From contig CADAOF010000008.1 in assembly GCA_902789555.1 (NCBI GenBank), positions 34,101 through 98,100 on the forward strand: a DNA stretch of 64,000 bases. The letters are read 5' to 3'. The stretch comes from an uncultured Lachnospiraceae bacterium. GTDB taxonomy: Bacteria > Bacillota > Clostridia > Lachnospirales > Lachnospiraceae. A program made the position numbers and the translations under genes. Below, in pieces: positions 1 to 9,100 of the stretch. The stretch's first letter is position 1, and each line of letters opens with the position of its first letter. Below the pieces are notes generated by a model, which searched no databases, was not told the DNA's origin, and saw nothing but the letters and a program-made list of their open reading frames with translations.

Positions 1-627
1 TGCGCGCGCCTGATTCAGCGCCGCCATAGCTGCGTCACCGTAGCGGTTCTGCGCGGTGCTGTTGGAGATCGCGAGGCCGTTCTGGAGTATCTCAATATTA
101 AGGTTCCTCCAGCTGCCGTCTTCTGTTTCCTTGTACCAGACCCAGACGAGATAGCGGTCGCCCGTGGAATCCACGTTCCAGTGCTCGTCATCGGATTCGA
201 TCAGGATCGACGCGGCATTTTCCAGCTTTTCATGCGTAAAGCGGGACGCTGCCTTGCCGTACTCTTCGATCTTTCCGGTCGACTCGGGCGTATTGAGGGC
301 AAGGAACCTTGCCTTTAACTCTCCGTCCCCGGTCATGTTCGCGGGCACATTGAAATGTACGGTATCACCGTCCACGAAGTTTCTGACCGTCACCTCCTGC
401 TTCGCGCTGTTTGAGTGCATTTCCAGCGTGATCTCGCCGGCGTAGTCATGTTCTTCAAGAGCTTCCGCCGTCGTCGCTGGAGGATCGGTCTCCTTCGTGC
501 TTTCCGGAAGGCTTTCCGCGGAAGAGGCAGGGGCCGGTTCCGCGGAGCTTCCGTCCGGGGCTGCCGGCGTCTGCGCGCACCCGGCAAGCAGGCACAGCGC
601 GAGGAGAACTGCCGACAGTCTCTTCAT
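1..627 (-). CDS. Staphylococcal-nuclease-like (SNase/TNase) lipoprotein, 3' end outside window
   Basis: The protein starts with a short signal peptide and lipobox (LLAGC, Cys at about residue 17), then a Pro/Ala/Ser/Glu-rich linker, then an SNase fold. The fold shows VDGDTV (first metal-binding Asp), KARFLALNTPES (Arg35 and Glu43 equivalents) and GDRYLVWVW (Arg87 equivalent). The residue equal to Asp40 of staphylococcal nuclease is Asn here, so activity or metal binding may differ. It is inferred to be an extracellular membrane-anchored nuclease. The reading frame is open to base 1, so the C-terminus is missing. The start codon lies one base after the stop of the binding-protein gene (TAAGATG) with no clear ribosome binding site, which suggests translational coupling. 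It is the last visible gene of the operon that begins near 5912. Confidence 0.8.
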   Translation of the reverse strand, partial: MKRLSAVLLALCLLAGCAQTPAAPDGSSAEPAPASSAESLPESTKETDPPATTAEALEEHDYAGEITLEMHSNSAKQEVTVRNFVDGDTVHFNVPANMTGDGELKARFLALNTPESTGKIEEYGKAASRFTHEKLENAASILIESDDEHWNVDSTGDRYLVWVWYKETEDGSWRNLNIEILQNGLAISNSTAQNRYGDAAMAALNQARA

Positions 628-628
628 C

Positions 629-2101
629 TTATTCACTGTATTCGCACTCGTCTACGGCTTCTTCAAAAGCGGCTTCGATCTGATTATCAATGTCAGACGT
701 AAGGACCAGGCACTTCTTCATCAGAGCGCCCACCTGATCGCGGGCAGTGGAGGAACCGTTGAAGGCAGGGGAAACATAGTAAGCGTCAGCCTGTTCAAGG
801 CACACCTTGGCAGACAGGAAGGCAATGTTGTCATAGCCGTCGGCATTCGCCAGCTTTTCGGCATAGAACGCATTGTCCTTCGCGGATTTCAGTACGGGGA
901 CGTAGCCGGAGGAGGCAGCGTATTCCGCCTGGAAATCGGCGTTGGTGGTCAGGTACTTCACCAGCAGCCAGGAAGCGATCACTTCCTGAGGGTTTTCCTT
1001 CATGAAGACGCAGACGTCGGGTCCCTGGGAAATGACCTTCGGGGAAGCGGGATCGACCTGAGGGATCATGGCGATGCCGACCTCAAACGGGTACTTGCCG
1101 TCGTCGCCCTTGGCGGGACGCTGATAGGTCGCGCCGGCGGAGGAGCCGATGGACATGTAGCTGTGAACTTCATCGGTCGTGGTGAACAGACCGGAAGTGT
1201 AGGCGCCGAGCAAGCCCTGAGTGGTCAGGTAGCCCTTGTTGTACCAGTCGTTGAATTCCTTCACGAAGGCACGGTTGGTCTCATTGTTGAACAGGTAGTG
1301 GTCGCCGGTCGCGCTGGTGTACGGGCTCTTGTACTGTTCGCACATGGTGATGAACCAGTTGCTCTCGGAGTCATAGCCGAGCGGGATGCACTTCGGTTCG
1401 ATCTCCTTGATCTTCGCGCAGAGAGCTTTCATCTCGTCCCAGGTCTTGGGAACGGTCAGGCCGTTCGCGTCAAAGAAGGTCTTGTTGTAGTACAGGACTT
1501 CGGTGGATTTGGAGAAAGGCATGGTGTACATCAGACCGTCGCCGAAGGAGGCGCCTGCCGTGTAGTAACCGCCGATAAAGTCGGCGATCTGCGCTTCGGT
1601 AAGGCCAAGCTGTCCGCCGGCACCGTCGGATTCGGTGCTTTCGATCAGGCTGTCAAGCTGAACGGTCGCCTTCGCCATGTTGTACAGGGCAACGTGGTCC
1701 GGATAGCAGAACGCAATGTTCGGCTGAGAGCCGACATTGATCTCTGTCTTGATCTGGTCGCGGATATCGTCGTAGCTGCCCAGCACCGTCGAGGTGAAGT
1801 CAACCGTGATATTCGGATAGATCTTGTTGAACTCATCGATGTACTCTTTGAGCAGATTCTGCTTTTCCTGGCTCATGTTGTGGTAGAACCGGATGGTCAC
1901 GGCACTGCCGTCATAGCCGCCGGCCGGAACCTTGAAGTTGGTCTCCTTCGCAGGGGCCGCCGTGGATTCCGCAGGAGCCTGGCTTTCCGCGGGGGTCGAA
2001 GCCGCGGGGGTGGACGTGGACGGGTTGCTGCCGCAGCCGGCAAGAAGGCCCATGACCATCATGCCTGCCAGCAGCACTGCCGCAAGTTTCTTCATTTTCA
2101 T
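629..2101 (-). CDS. Carbohydrate ABC transporter substrate-binding lipoprotein (family 1)
   Basis: A 490-residue extracytoplasmic solute-binding protein. It has an N-terminal signal with lipobox (GLLAGC, Cys23), an Ala/Ser/Thr/Pro linker to about residue 60, and a family-1 (maltose/multiple-sugar type) binding fold with motifs such as VTIRFYHNMS near the start and the W-rich ligand region EFNDWYNKGYL. It delivers a substrate to the two permeases encoded just upstream. The substrate cannot be read from sequence: this family mostly binds oligosaccharides or glycerol-phosphate diesters. GGAAGGAAGC lies a few bases before the ATG. It sits 40 bases after the permease gene and one base before the nuclease lipoprotein, in the same operon. 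Confidence 0.9.
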   Translation of the reverse strand: MKMKKLAAVLLAGMMVMGLLAGCGSNPSTSTPAASTPAESQAPAESTAAPAKETNFKVPAGGYDGSAVTIRFYHNMSQEKQNLLKEYIDEFNKIYPNITVDFTSTVLGSYDDIRDQIKTEINVGSQPNIAFCYPDHVALYNMAKATVQLDSLIESTESDGAGGQLGLTEAQIADFIGGYYTAGASFGDGLMYTMPFSKSTEVLYYNKTFFDANGLTVPKTWDEMKALCAKIKEIEPKCIPLGYDSESNWFITMCEQYKSPYTSATGDHYLFNNETNRAFVKEFNDWYNKGYLTTQGLLGAYTSGLFTTTDEVHSYMSIGSSAGATYQRPAKGDDGKYPFEVGIAMIPQVDPASPKVISQGPDVCVFMKENPQEVIASWLLVKYLTTNADFQAEYAASSGYVPVLKSAKDNAFYAEKLANADGYDNIAFLSAKVCLEQADAYYVSPAFNGSSTARDQVGALMKKCLVLTSDIDNQIEAAFEEAVDECEYSE

Positions 2102-2141
2102 CTTTTGCTTCCTTCCTTTATATGGTTTTGATATAAAGCAC

Positions 2142-3029
2142 TTAACCTTTGATGCCGCTCCGGCTCACGCCCTTCATAATGTACTTGCGAAGGAACACGA
2201 AAACCAGGAAAAGCGGCAGGGAGACCAGGGCGACGGCAGCCATCTGCACGGGATAGTTGATGTCGCCGGAGGCTTCGGTGAAGGCGTTGCGCAGACCGTT
2301 GGTGATGAGGCGGTGGGCTTCATCGTTCGCGACCAGGCGCGGCCAGATATAAGAGTTCCAAGCCCCCATCATCTTCAGGATGGTGATGGAAATGAGGGTC
2401 GGAAGGGACAGCGGGATCATGACCGTCCAAAGGTACTTCAGATCCGAGGTGCCGTCCACCTTCGCGGCCAGATACAGCTCATCCGGGATCTGAAGGAAAT
2501 TCTGGCGCAGCAGGTAGATGTAGAAAACGCTCACCAGAAACGGTACGATCAGGACCGTATAGGTGTTGATCCAGCCGAAGTTCGTCACGGTGGAGTAGTT
2601 CGTGATCGTGAAGAGTTCGCCGGGAATCATCATGGTTGCGAGGAGCCCTGCGAAGAGGATGCCTTTTCCCTTGAATTCCAGACGGGCAAAGGCGAAGGCC
2701 GAGAGCACCGTGATGACCAGGGAAAGGATGGTGGAGACGACGCCGACGTAGAGCGTGTTCAGGAACAGGCGTCCGAGCTGAGCGGTCGTGAACGCGTCAC
2801 GGTAGTTCGTCCACAGGATGTGTCTGGGCCAGAAGGTAGGCATGCTCAGACGGTATTCTTCCAGGCTCTTTAAGGACGAGTTGATCATCCAGTAGAAGGG
2901 GAACAGGACGACGACCGCCATGACGGCCAGGAAAAGGTAGATCAGGATCTTGCCGACGACGCGTGCGACTCTCTGCTTCGAGGTCACATCGTTCATGTCC
3001 TTTTCCTTCATGGTTTTGATTTCTTCCAT
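2142..3029 (-). CDS. Carbohydrate ABC transporter permease, MalG/UgpE type
   Basis: A 295-residue inner-membrane permease with about six membrane segments. The first is at residues 30-50 (ILIYLFLAVMAVVVLFPFYW). The cytoplasmic EAA loop is LAAKVDGTSDLKYLWTVMIPL near residue 200, which docks on the ATPase. The C-terminus RSGIKG is typical of this subfamily. It pairs with the MalF/UgpA-type permease transcribed immediately before it (10 bases between them) and with the binding protein after it. Length and order (ATPase, MalF-like, MalG-like, binding protein) fit a complete sugar importer. Confidence 0.92.
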   Translation of the reverse strand: MEEIKTMKEKDMNDVTSKQRVARVVGKILIYLFLAVMAVVVLFPFYWMINSSLKSLEEYRLSMPTFWPRHILWTNYRDAFTTAQLGRLFLNTLYVGVVSTILSLVITVLSAFAFARLEFKGKGILFAGLLATMMIPGELFTITNYSTVTNFGWINTYTVLIVPFLVSVFYIYLLRQNFLQIPDELYLAAKVDGTSDLKYLWTVMIPLSLPTLISITILKMMGAWNSYIWPRLVANDEAHRLITNGLRNAFTEASGDINYPVQMAAVALVSLPLFLVFVFLRKYIMKGVSRSGIKG

Positions 3030-3039
3030 GTCGCCCTCC

Positions 3040-3984
3040 TTAATAATGCACCTTCTTGTTGGAGACCCGCAGATTGATGAGAGTCACCACAAGGATGATG
3101 CCGAAGAGGATGATGGCCGCCGCCGAAGCACGGCCCTGCTGGTTGGAGGCCAGAGCGTCATAAATGAATCCGACCATGGTGTTCAGGCGCTTCGCGTCGT
3201 GGGCCGGGCCCATGCTGGCGCCGAAAATACCGACGATGCTGGTGTATTCCTTGAAGCCGCCGATGAAGCCGGTGATGATGACGTAAGCCAGCATCGGGCC
3301 GAGCAGCGGCACGGTGATGCGCCAGAAGATCCGGCTCTTGCTGGAGCCGTCCACCTTCGCGGCGTCATAGTACTGCTTGTTGATGCTCTGCAGGCCGGAC
3401 AGGAGGATCAGGATCTTGAACGGCAGGGCGTTCCAAACGATGTAGATGACCATGACGGTCATGTTCGCGAGGTACGTCGAACCGTAGTTGATCCAGTTGA
3501 CTCTGGTCCCGCCGAAGAATTCGATCACGTTATTTACGATGCCCGCGGTGACCACGATCTCGTTTTCCGTACCGTAGAAGCTGCCGACGATGTTGAACAT
3601 GGCCGCGAAGACCATGCCGATGGCGATGGAGTTCGTGACATAGGGCAGGAAGAAAATGGTCTGCAGGGGCTTCTGCAGGAACTTGATGGAGTTCAGAGCC
3701 ACGGAGATCAGCAGCGCGAGGAAGGTCGAGACCGGGACCGTGATCACGCACAGCAGCATGGTCGTTTTCAGGCACTGCAGGAATTTCTTGTACTCAAGGA
3801 CCTTGGTAAAGTTGGCCACCCCGAAGCGGAAGGTCTCACCGCCCGCTTCCTTCAGTCCGCTGTAGTTCTCCAGGAAGGCCATTCTCACCGTGTTGATGAT
3901 GGGCCAGACCGTGAAGATGGCTAAGAGGACAAGGCAGGGAAGCAGGTAGACCCAGGCTTTCCATTGCTGTTTGCTTTCAACCAT
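3040..3984 (-). CDS. Carbohydrate ABC transporter permease, MalF/UgpA type
   Basis: A 314-residue permease. The N-terminal segment WVYLLPCLVLLAIFTVWPI is characteristic of UgpA/MalF-like subunits. The EAA loop reads YYDAAKVDGSSKSRIFWRITVPLLGP. It is the partner of the MalG-type permease downstream. It follows the ATPase gene by three bases, so the two are almost certainly cotranscribed and perhaps translationally coupled. Confidence 0.92.
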   Translation of the reverse strand: MVESKQQWKAWVYLLPCLVLLAIFTVWPIINTVRMAFLENYSGLKEAGGETFRFGVANFTKVLEYKKFLQCLKTTMLLCVITVPVSTFLALLISVALNSIKFLQKPLQTIFFLPYVTNSIAIGMVFAAMFNIVGSFYGTENEIVVTAGIVNNVIEFFGGTRVNWINYGSTYLANMTVMVIYIVWNALPFKILILLSGLQSINKQYYDAAKVDGSSKSRIFWRITVPLLGPMLAYVIITGFIGGFKEYTSIVGIFGASMGPAHDAKRLNTMVGFIYDALASNQQGRASAAAIILFGIILVVTLINLRVSNKKVHY

Positions 3985-3987
3985 AGC

Positions 3988-5115
3988 TTAACCCTCGATG
4001 GCTTCGGCGATCTTATCCTGACCGGGGAGCACGATGCGTTCTTCATTCTCCTTATCAAAGATGAAGATCTTGTTCGGCTTGACCGCGAAGCGGACGACGT
4101 CGCCGTTCATGTTCTTTCTCTGGTCGGCGTCAATAATGGAGCGGACCTGCTCAGCCGTGCAGTTCGCATTGGTCGAAACGACAGACACGTCGCGGCCCAT
4201 GACTTCCACAGCCCGCAGATCGCAGTGGAGCGGGCCGTTCGGATCCAGGATGAAGCCTTCGGGACGGATGCCGACAAAGACCTTCCGGTCCGCGATGCCT
4301 TCCGCATCCGCAACGGCATCTTCACCGATCCAGACCTTGCCGCCCTTTACTTCGCCTTCAAACACGTTGATGGGCGGCGTGCCGAGGAACTTCGCGACGA
4401 ACAGGTTTGCCGGGCTGTCATAGACGGCCTGCGGCGCGCCGATCTGCTGGACCACGCCCTTCTTCATCACAACGATCATATCGGAGATGCTCATGGCTTC
4501 TTCCTGGTCATGGGTAACGAAAACGGTGGTGATCCCGGTCTTTCTCTGGATGCGGCGGATCTCCTCACGGGTCTGCAGGCGCAGGCGCGCGTCCAGGTTG
4601 GACAGCGGTTCATCGAGGAGCAGGACTCTGGGCATTTTCGCCAGGGCCCGCGCGATCGCGACGCGCTGCTGCTGGCCGCCGGACAGTTCGTGAGGCTTGC
4701 GTTCCAGCAGTTCGTCGATCTGCACGATCTTCGCGACCTCAACGGCGCGTTCCAGCATCTGTTCCTTCGTCATCTTGTCGCTGCCCTTCAGGTTCTGCAG
4801 GGGGTACAAGATGTTCTGCTTGACGGTCATGTGCGGATACAGGGCATAGTTCTGGAAAACCAGGCCTACGCCGCGGCTCTCCGGTTCCAGCGCCGTCACG
4901 TCGATGTCGCCGAAGAAGATCTTTCCGCTCGTCGGCTTCTGCAGTCCGCAGATCATATACAGGCTCGTGCTCTTGCCGCAGCCGGAAGGCCCCAGCAGGC
5001 CGACCAGCTTGCCGTCGGGGATCTCAAAGCTGAAATCGTTGACGGCAACGACATCGTCTCCTCCCTTTTTCCGGTTCGGGAAGATCTTGGTCAGGTTTTG
5101 TAAGACTACTTTCAT
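3988..5115 (-). CDS. Sugar ABC transporter ATPase, UgpC/MsmK/MalK family
   Basis: A 375-residue ATPase with Walker A GPSGCGKST (residues 42-50), Q-loop LVFQNYALYP, signature LSGGQQQR, Walker B VLLLDEP and H-loop FVTHDQ. A C-terminal TOBE-type regulatory domain of about 130 residues contains the typical GIRPEGF segment. This CUT1-type ATPase energises the two permeases encoded downstream. Homologues in Firmicutes are sometimes shared between several sugar importers, but here the gene lies within its own importer operon. It starts 32 bases after the RDD gene stop. Confidence 0.93.
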   Translation of the reverse strand: MKVVLQNLTKIFPNRKKGGDDVVAVNDFSFEIPDGKLVGLLGPSGCGKSTSLYMICGLQKPTSGKIFFGDIDVTALEPESRGVGLVFQNYALYPHMTVKQNILYPLQNLKGSDKMTKEQMLERAVEVAKIVQIDELLERKPHELSGGQQQRVAIARALAKMPRVLLLDEPLSNLDARLRLQTREEIRRIQRKTGITTVFVTHDQEEAMSISDMIVVMKKGVVQQIGAPQAVYDSPANLFVAKFLGTPPINVFEGEVKGGKVWIGEDAVADAEGIADRKVFVGIRPEGFILDPNGPLHCDLRAVEVMGRDVSVVSTNANCTAEQVRSIIDADQRKNMNGDVVRFAVKPNKIFIFDKENEERIVLPGQDKIAEAIEG

Positions 5116-5147
5116 GGCTCTCTTCTTTCTTTATTGCTGTGTTTTGG

Positions 5148-5912
5148 TCAGTCGTAAGGAGTGAGTCTGGCACTTTCAGCCGCCTTGCGGGCCTTTGCCT
5201 GGTTCAGTTCGTCCAGCGTCGCATAGATCGGCTGGCTCTGGTAATCCGCCACGGCGCTCTGCGCCAGCAGATCGTGGATGAGTTGGTTGTTCTGGGTCGC
5301 GGCCAGCAGGATGAGCTGGGCCATGACGAGAACGATCAGCAGTGCCGTCCCTGCCAGGCCGATCGCGCTGAAATAGAGCAGGATCAGAACCAGCACGGGC
5401 ACCATGGTCTCCAGCGTGCATTTCCCCAGCATGCTTCGGATGAAGATCGCGCCGGGTTCCATGCGCACGCAGTTCGTATGCACGACGCAGAGGCCGAAGA
5501 CCTTCTTGCCGAGCGTGCGGCCTTCCTTCAGGAGCAGCGGTACGAGGAATTCCAGGACCGCGTAGGCGAGGAAGATGCTGATGGTGATGTCCAGCAGGGA
5601 AAGCTTGATCACCTGATGGTAGGTCTCCAGCGCTTCCCTGTCCTCGGTCAGCGCCTTGTAGGCGGCCATGTAGCGTTCCTGCGCCTCTTTCGGCAGCGTG
5701 TTGTACTCCTCTTCGCTCATGCCGAGGTTCGTGTCGTATTCGGCACTGTAGGCATCGTACTTTGCCTGCAGCAGATCCGACTTCCGGTCGTAGCCGGTCA
5801 CGGCGGACAGCAGCGTAAGGAGGCCTACGACGAGGATTCCCCGAAGGATGATGTCAAGCAAAAAAGCAGAAGCCCGCTTCCACAATCCTGCTTTCTGAAT
5901 CTCAAAGCCCAT
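5148..5912 (-). CDS. RDD family membrane protein
   Basis: A 254-residue membrane protein with the RDD pattern: KRASAFLLDIILR in the first membrane helix and GRTLGKKVFGL before the second half. About 75 charged residues, probably a soluble loop, separate the first helix from the others. Function of RDD proteins is not settled; some have been linked to transport. It is the first gene behind the operon promoter, ahead of the sugar ABC genes, with SD AGGAG seven bases before the ATG. Its place suggests a role linked to that importer, but this is inference only. Confidence 0.85.
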   Translation of the reverse strand: MGFEIQKAGLWKRASAFLLDIILRGILVVGLLTLLSAVTGYDRKSDLLQAKYDAYSAEYDTNLGMSEEEYNTLPKEAQERYMAAYKALTEDREALETYHQVIKLSLLDITISIFLAYAVLEFLVPLLLKEGRTLGKKVFGLCVVHTNCVRMEPGAIFIRSMLGKCTLETMVPVLVLILLYFSAIGLAGTALLIVLVMAQLILLAATQNNQLIHDLLAQSAVADYQSQPIYATLDELNQAKARKAAESARLTPYD

Positions 5913-5990
5913 GCCGATGCTCCTGCCTTTTCTTCATGTTTGTCTCCCGGTGTTCCGCAGCAAAATTCCGACACCTTTTGCCCTATGGTA

Positions 5991-6021
5991 ATTATATCAA
6001 TTTTCCGTTTAAAGTAAACGG
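5991..6021 (-). promoter_or_regulatory. Promoter and palindromic operator of the RDD/sugar-ABC operon
   Basis: On the minus strand -35 TTTACT (6013-6018) and -10 TATAAT (5991-5996) are separated by 16 bases. A perfect inverted repeat CCGTTTA-CTT-TAAACGG (6005-6021) covers the -35 box, as expected for a repressor operator. A second small palindrome GAAAA-CGCA-TTTTC lies just upstream (about 6023-6036). No regulator gene is adjacent. Confidence 0.7.
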
Positions 6022-6143
6022 AGAAAACGCATTTTCCTGCTTTTTCACGTTTTCCCGACGCCGTGCCTTTCAGCCCGCTTCGTTATGACGAACGGTGGAA
6101 ATTTTCTTTCGCCTGTTTCCTGTTCCGCGCTTTGCGGACACCA

Positions 6144-6169
6144 AAAAAGCACGCCGCAGCGTGCTTTTT
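6144..6169. terminator. Bidirectional Rho-independent terminator after the M16 gene
   Basis: Eleven-bp stem AAAAAGCACGC / GCGTGCTTTTT with loop CGCA. It lies 24 bases beyond the stop codon of the minus-strand metalloprotease gene and carries T-runs on both strands. Confidence 0.85.
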
Positions 6170-6192
6170 CGGTGCAGTCTTCAAACCGGCAC

Positions 6193-9100
6193 TTACTCTT
6201 CCGTGTAGAAGATGTATTCCATCCACGCGAGTTCCGCGCGGGTGATCAGCGTTTTCGCGTCTGCCCACAGTTTGCCGTTTTCATCCGCATGAGGCTTCAG
6301 GTAACCGTGGCCCAGTGCCCAGGCAAGCGGTTTGGGAAGCGCATCGCCGTCTTCCAGTGTCTCCGTCGGCTTGGCGTCATCCACTTCGACCTGAGCCGCC
6401 TTCAGCAGTTTCGTCAGTGCCTGCGCCGCATCGGCACGGGTCAGTTCGTCCGACACCTTATTCCTCGCCGGGAAAATGAGATAACTCTGCATGAAGCTCA
6501 GCGCTTCCTCTTCGTTGTAGTCTCCGCCGACCAGCATGTAAAGATAGGCAGCGAGCTCGCCTACACGGGCGTGTTCATCCGGACCGAAAACACCCTCTTC
6601 AAGCGGCATCATCGTCCCTTCTTCATAGACGAAGCGGATCGCGTCGTAGTCTTCCCGGTCTTCGGAAACGTCCGTAAACGCCATTTCGGACTTGTCCTGC
6701 GCACCGAAAGGATTCAGGATCTCATCATACATGTCCGCGTTGTCATTGATCCCGGACATGCCGCCGGCCGTATAGCGGACACCTTTTTCGATCAGTTTTC
6801 CGTACAGATCCAGACATTCGGCGATGATTTCCGGCGTCAGCGTTTTCAGTGCCTTCATCTGCTCCACGATCTCCTGCTGATCGGTCCCGGAAAGGACGTA
6901 TCCCGCAGCAGTCATCGCACCCGTCAGTTCACCGGCCGGTTCCGCCAGCAGGGAATATTCCGACAGGATATAACCGTCCAGATCCTCCTGCGTCAGTGCC
7001 AGTTTCCCGATCTGTTCCGGCAGGCTCTCATAGATCTCGAACGTTTCCTTCACGTTCGGATCACGGTAAGTGCAGAGGTAAACACCGGCATCGGAGGCGT
7101 TGTGGATGATACTGTAAACGCCCTTGCCGTCACGCAGCTGCGGGATCAGATATTTATCCGTAACGATCTGCGACAGCACTTCCGCCGCCATCAGCTTAAC
7201 GGTCGTTTCGAACGATTCGTCGTCCTTATCGATCCCCAGATCCTCATAAGAAGCTGAGATCCCGTTGTAATACACGCTGCTGTCCGTCACGATCGCTTCG
7301 TTCCGTTCATAGACCGGAATCCTGCGTTCCGCCTTTTCCCGTGCCTCTCCTGCCAGACGTGCCATCCAGGCATCTGCCTGTTTCCGGTTCACCGCCGCAC
7401 TCTCCGCGCTTCCGGCAAACTCGATCACGGCGCCGTCACGCGAAGCCACCTTGTTCCGCAGGGACAGCAGGCTGTCGGTGAGTGCCTTCGGATCGTTCTC
7501 CAGCTGTTCGGCCACCTTCGTCAGGAATTCGTAATACGAAACGCCGCCGAGGTAAGCTGAATAGGCATACACCTCGGACATGCCGGTCATGGAGCGGCGG
7601 ATCACCTCAGAATAAGGTGCATCGTACACTTCGGACCGGGCAGCGGTCAGCAGGGCGTTCACGCCGTCTTTCACGCGGCCCGTATCATTCAGTTTCGCCT
7701 TGAAGAACATTTCCTCCATCAAGCCGTAACCGGCTTCCAGATCCTCATCGCGCGCCGTCCAGGTGAACTGCAGATACGGGTTGGCGCTCTTATCCGGCAT
7801 CTGCTGCAGCATGAGATAGATATGGCCGTCACTCAGATAACGGGTGGCAAGCGTTGAGATCTCATTGCGGCTGTGCACTTCGGTATCCAGATACGACACC
7901 AGATCCTTATAGAATTTAAGATACAGCAGTTCTTCTTCGTTCAGGCAGGAAACGTCCAGATTGACTGCCGTGCGTCCGACACCGGACACCCCGGCTTCCG
8001 CTTCGATGTAACGGACGCCCTGCTCATTCGTTTCGTCTTTTACTTCGTAGATCCGGACCTCTTCGGGAAGTGAGGCAGTGTCGACCACCGTCAGTGCTTT
8101 CACCATTTCCGCAGTAGCAGGATCTTCCTGTGCTTCTCTCTTGCTTTCCTTAACCAGCGCATCGATCTCTTCTGCCGACAGGGCTTCCTTGACCTTCGCC
8201 AGCTTTTCTTCCAGCGCCGCATCCTTTTCTTCCTTAAGGCCGGGCTCGGGATAGGTCACGGTCAGGGCGGTAACGGCATCCTTGCCGAAATACTTCGCGC
8301 AGATCGACGCGTAAGTGCCGTCTTCGTTCCAGCTGACGAGGTTCCCGGCCTGTTCCTCATAGTCGAAATAGTGCCAGACATCGCCGAAGGTATGCGCATC
8401 GTATCCCACGGAAGTAATGATGTTTTCACCGACGGAGCTGTTTTCCCGCACGAGCAGTTCACTCAGTTCAAAGGAAGAGGCGTAGCTGTCCAGCATCTCC
8501 TTTTTCATCCCGTTTTTCGCGATATCCTCAAGCGCTGCATCGATTTCCCTGCGGAATGCTTCCGCGTTTTCGGGATTCGCGTTATCCAGTTCGAACACCG
8601 CGACCGGTACCGGTCCGGCGATCTCCAGCCCGCTGCTGAAAGATGCCGACGGGAAGAGCGATCTCAGTTTCCCCGCAAGTTCCGTGCCCTCTGCCGTTAC
8701 GAAACCCGTCAAATAGGAAAGCACCGTGCCGTCCGCCCAGGCTTCCTCCGGAAGCACGAATGAATAAATGACCGTGGATTTATCCTGTGTGGAAGAGTTC
8801 TTCTCCGCCGGGAAAGCGTAACGTTTTTCGGTGCTTTCCGCAAGAGGCTTGTAAGCCGGATCTTCCACGTTAAATTCGCGGGCTTCATAATTCCGGTATT
8901 CCGCATTCAGAAGACGGAGAAACTCCGTATAATTGTCCAGCTGCCCGTAAAGCAGCGCCAGGCAGTTCGAAGGATGGTAATACAGATCATGGTAAGCCTT
9001 CAGGCTTTCATAGGTCATGTTCGGGATCGCATCCGGATTGCCGCCGTAGCTCCAGCCCAGGAAGGAGCCGGGCAGGGCATCCTGCATCGCGTTCAGGTAG

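Noticed and set aside
497-2131. Long plus-strand open frame over the sugar-binding lipoprotein gene
   Set aside because: It is a frame shadow: low-complexity Arg/Gly/Val/His composition, no domain, and the minus strand carries a clear lipoprotein with SD and family motifs.
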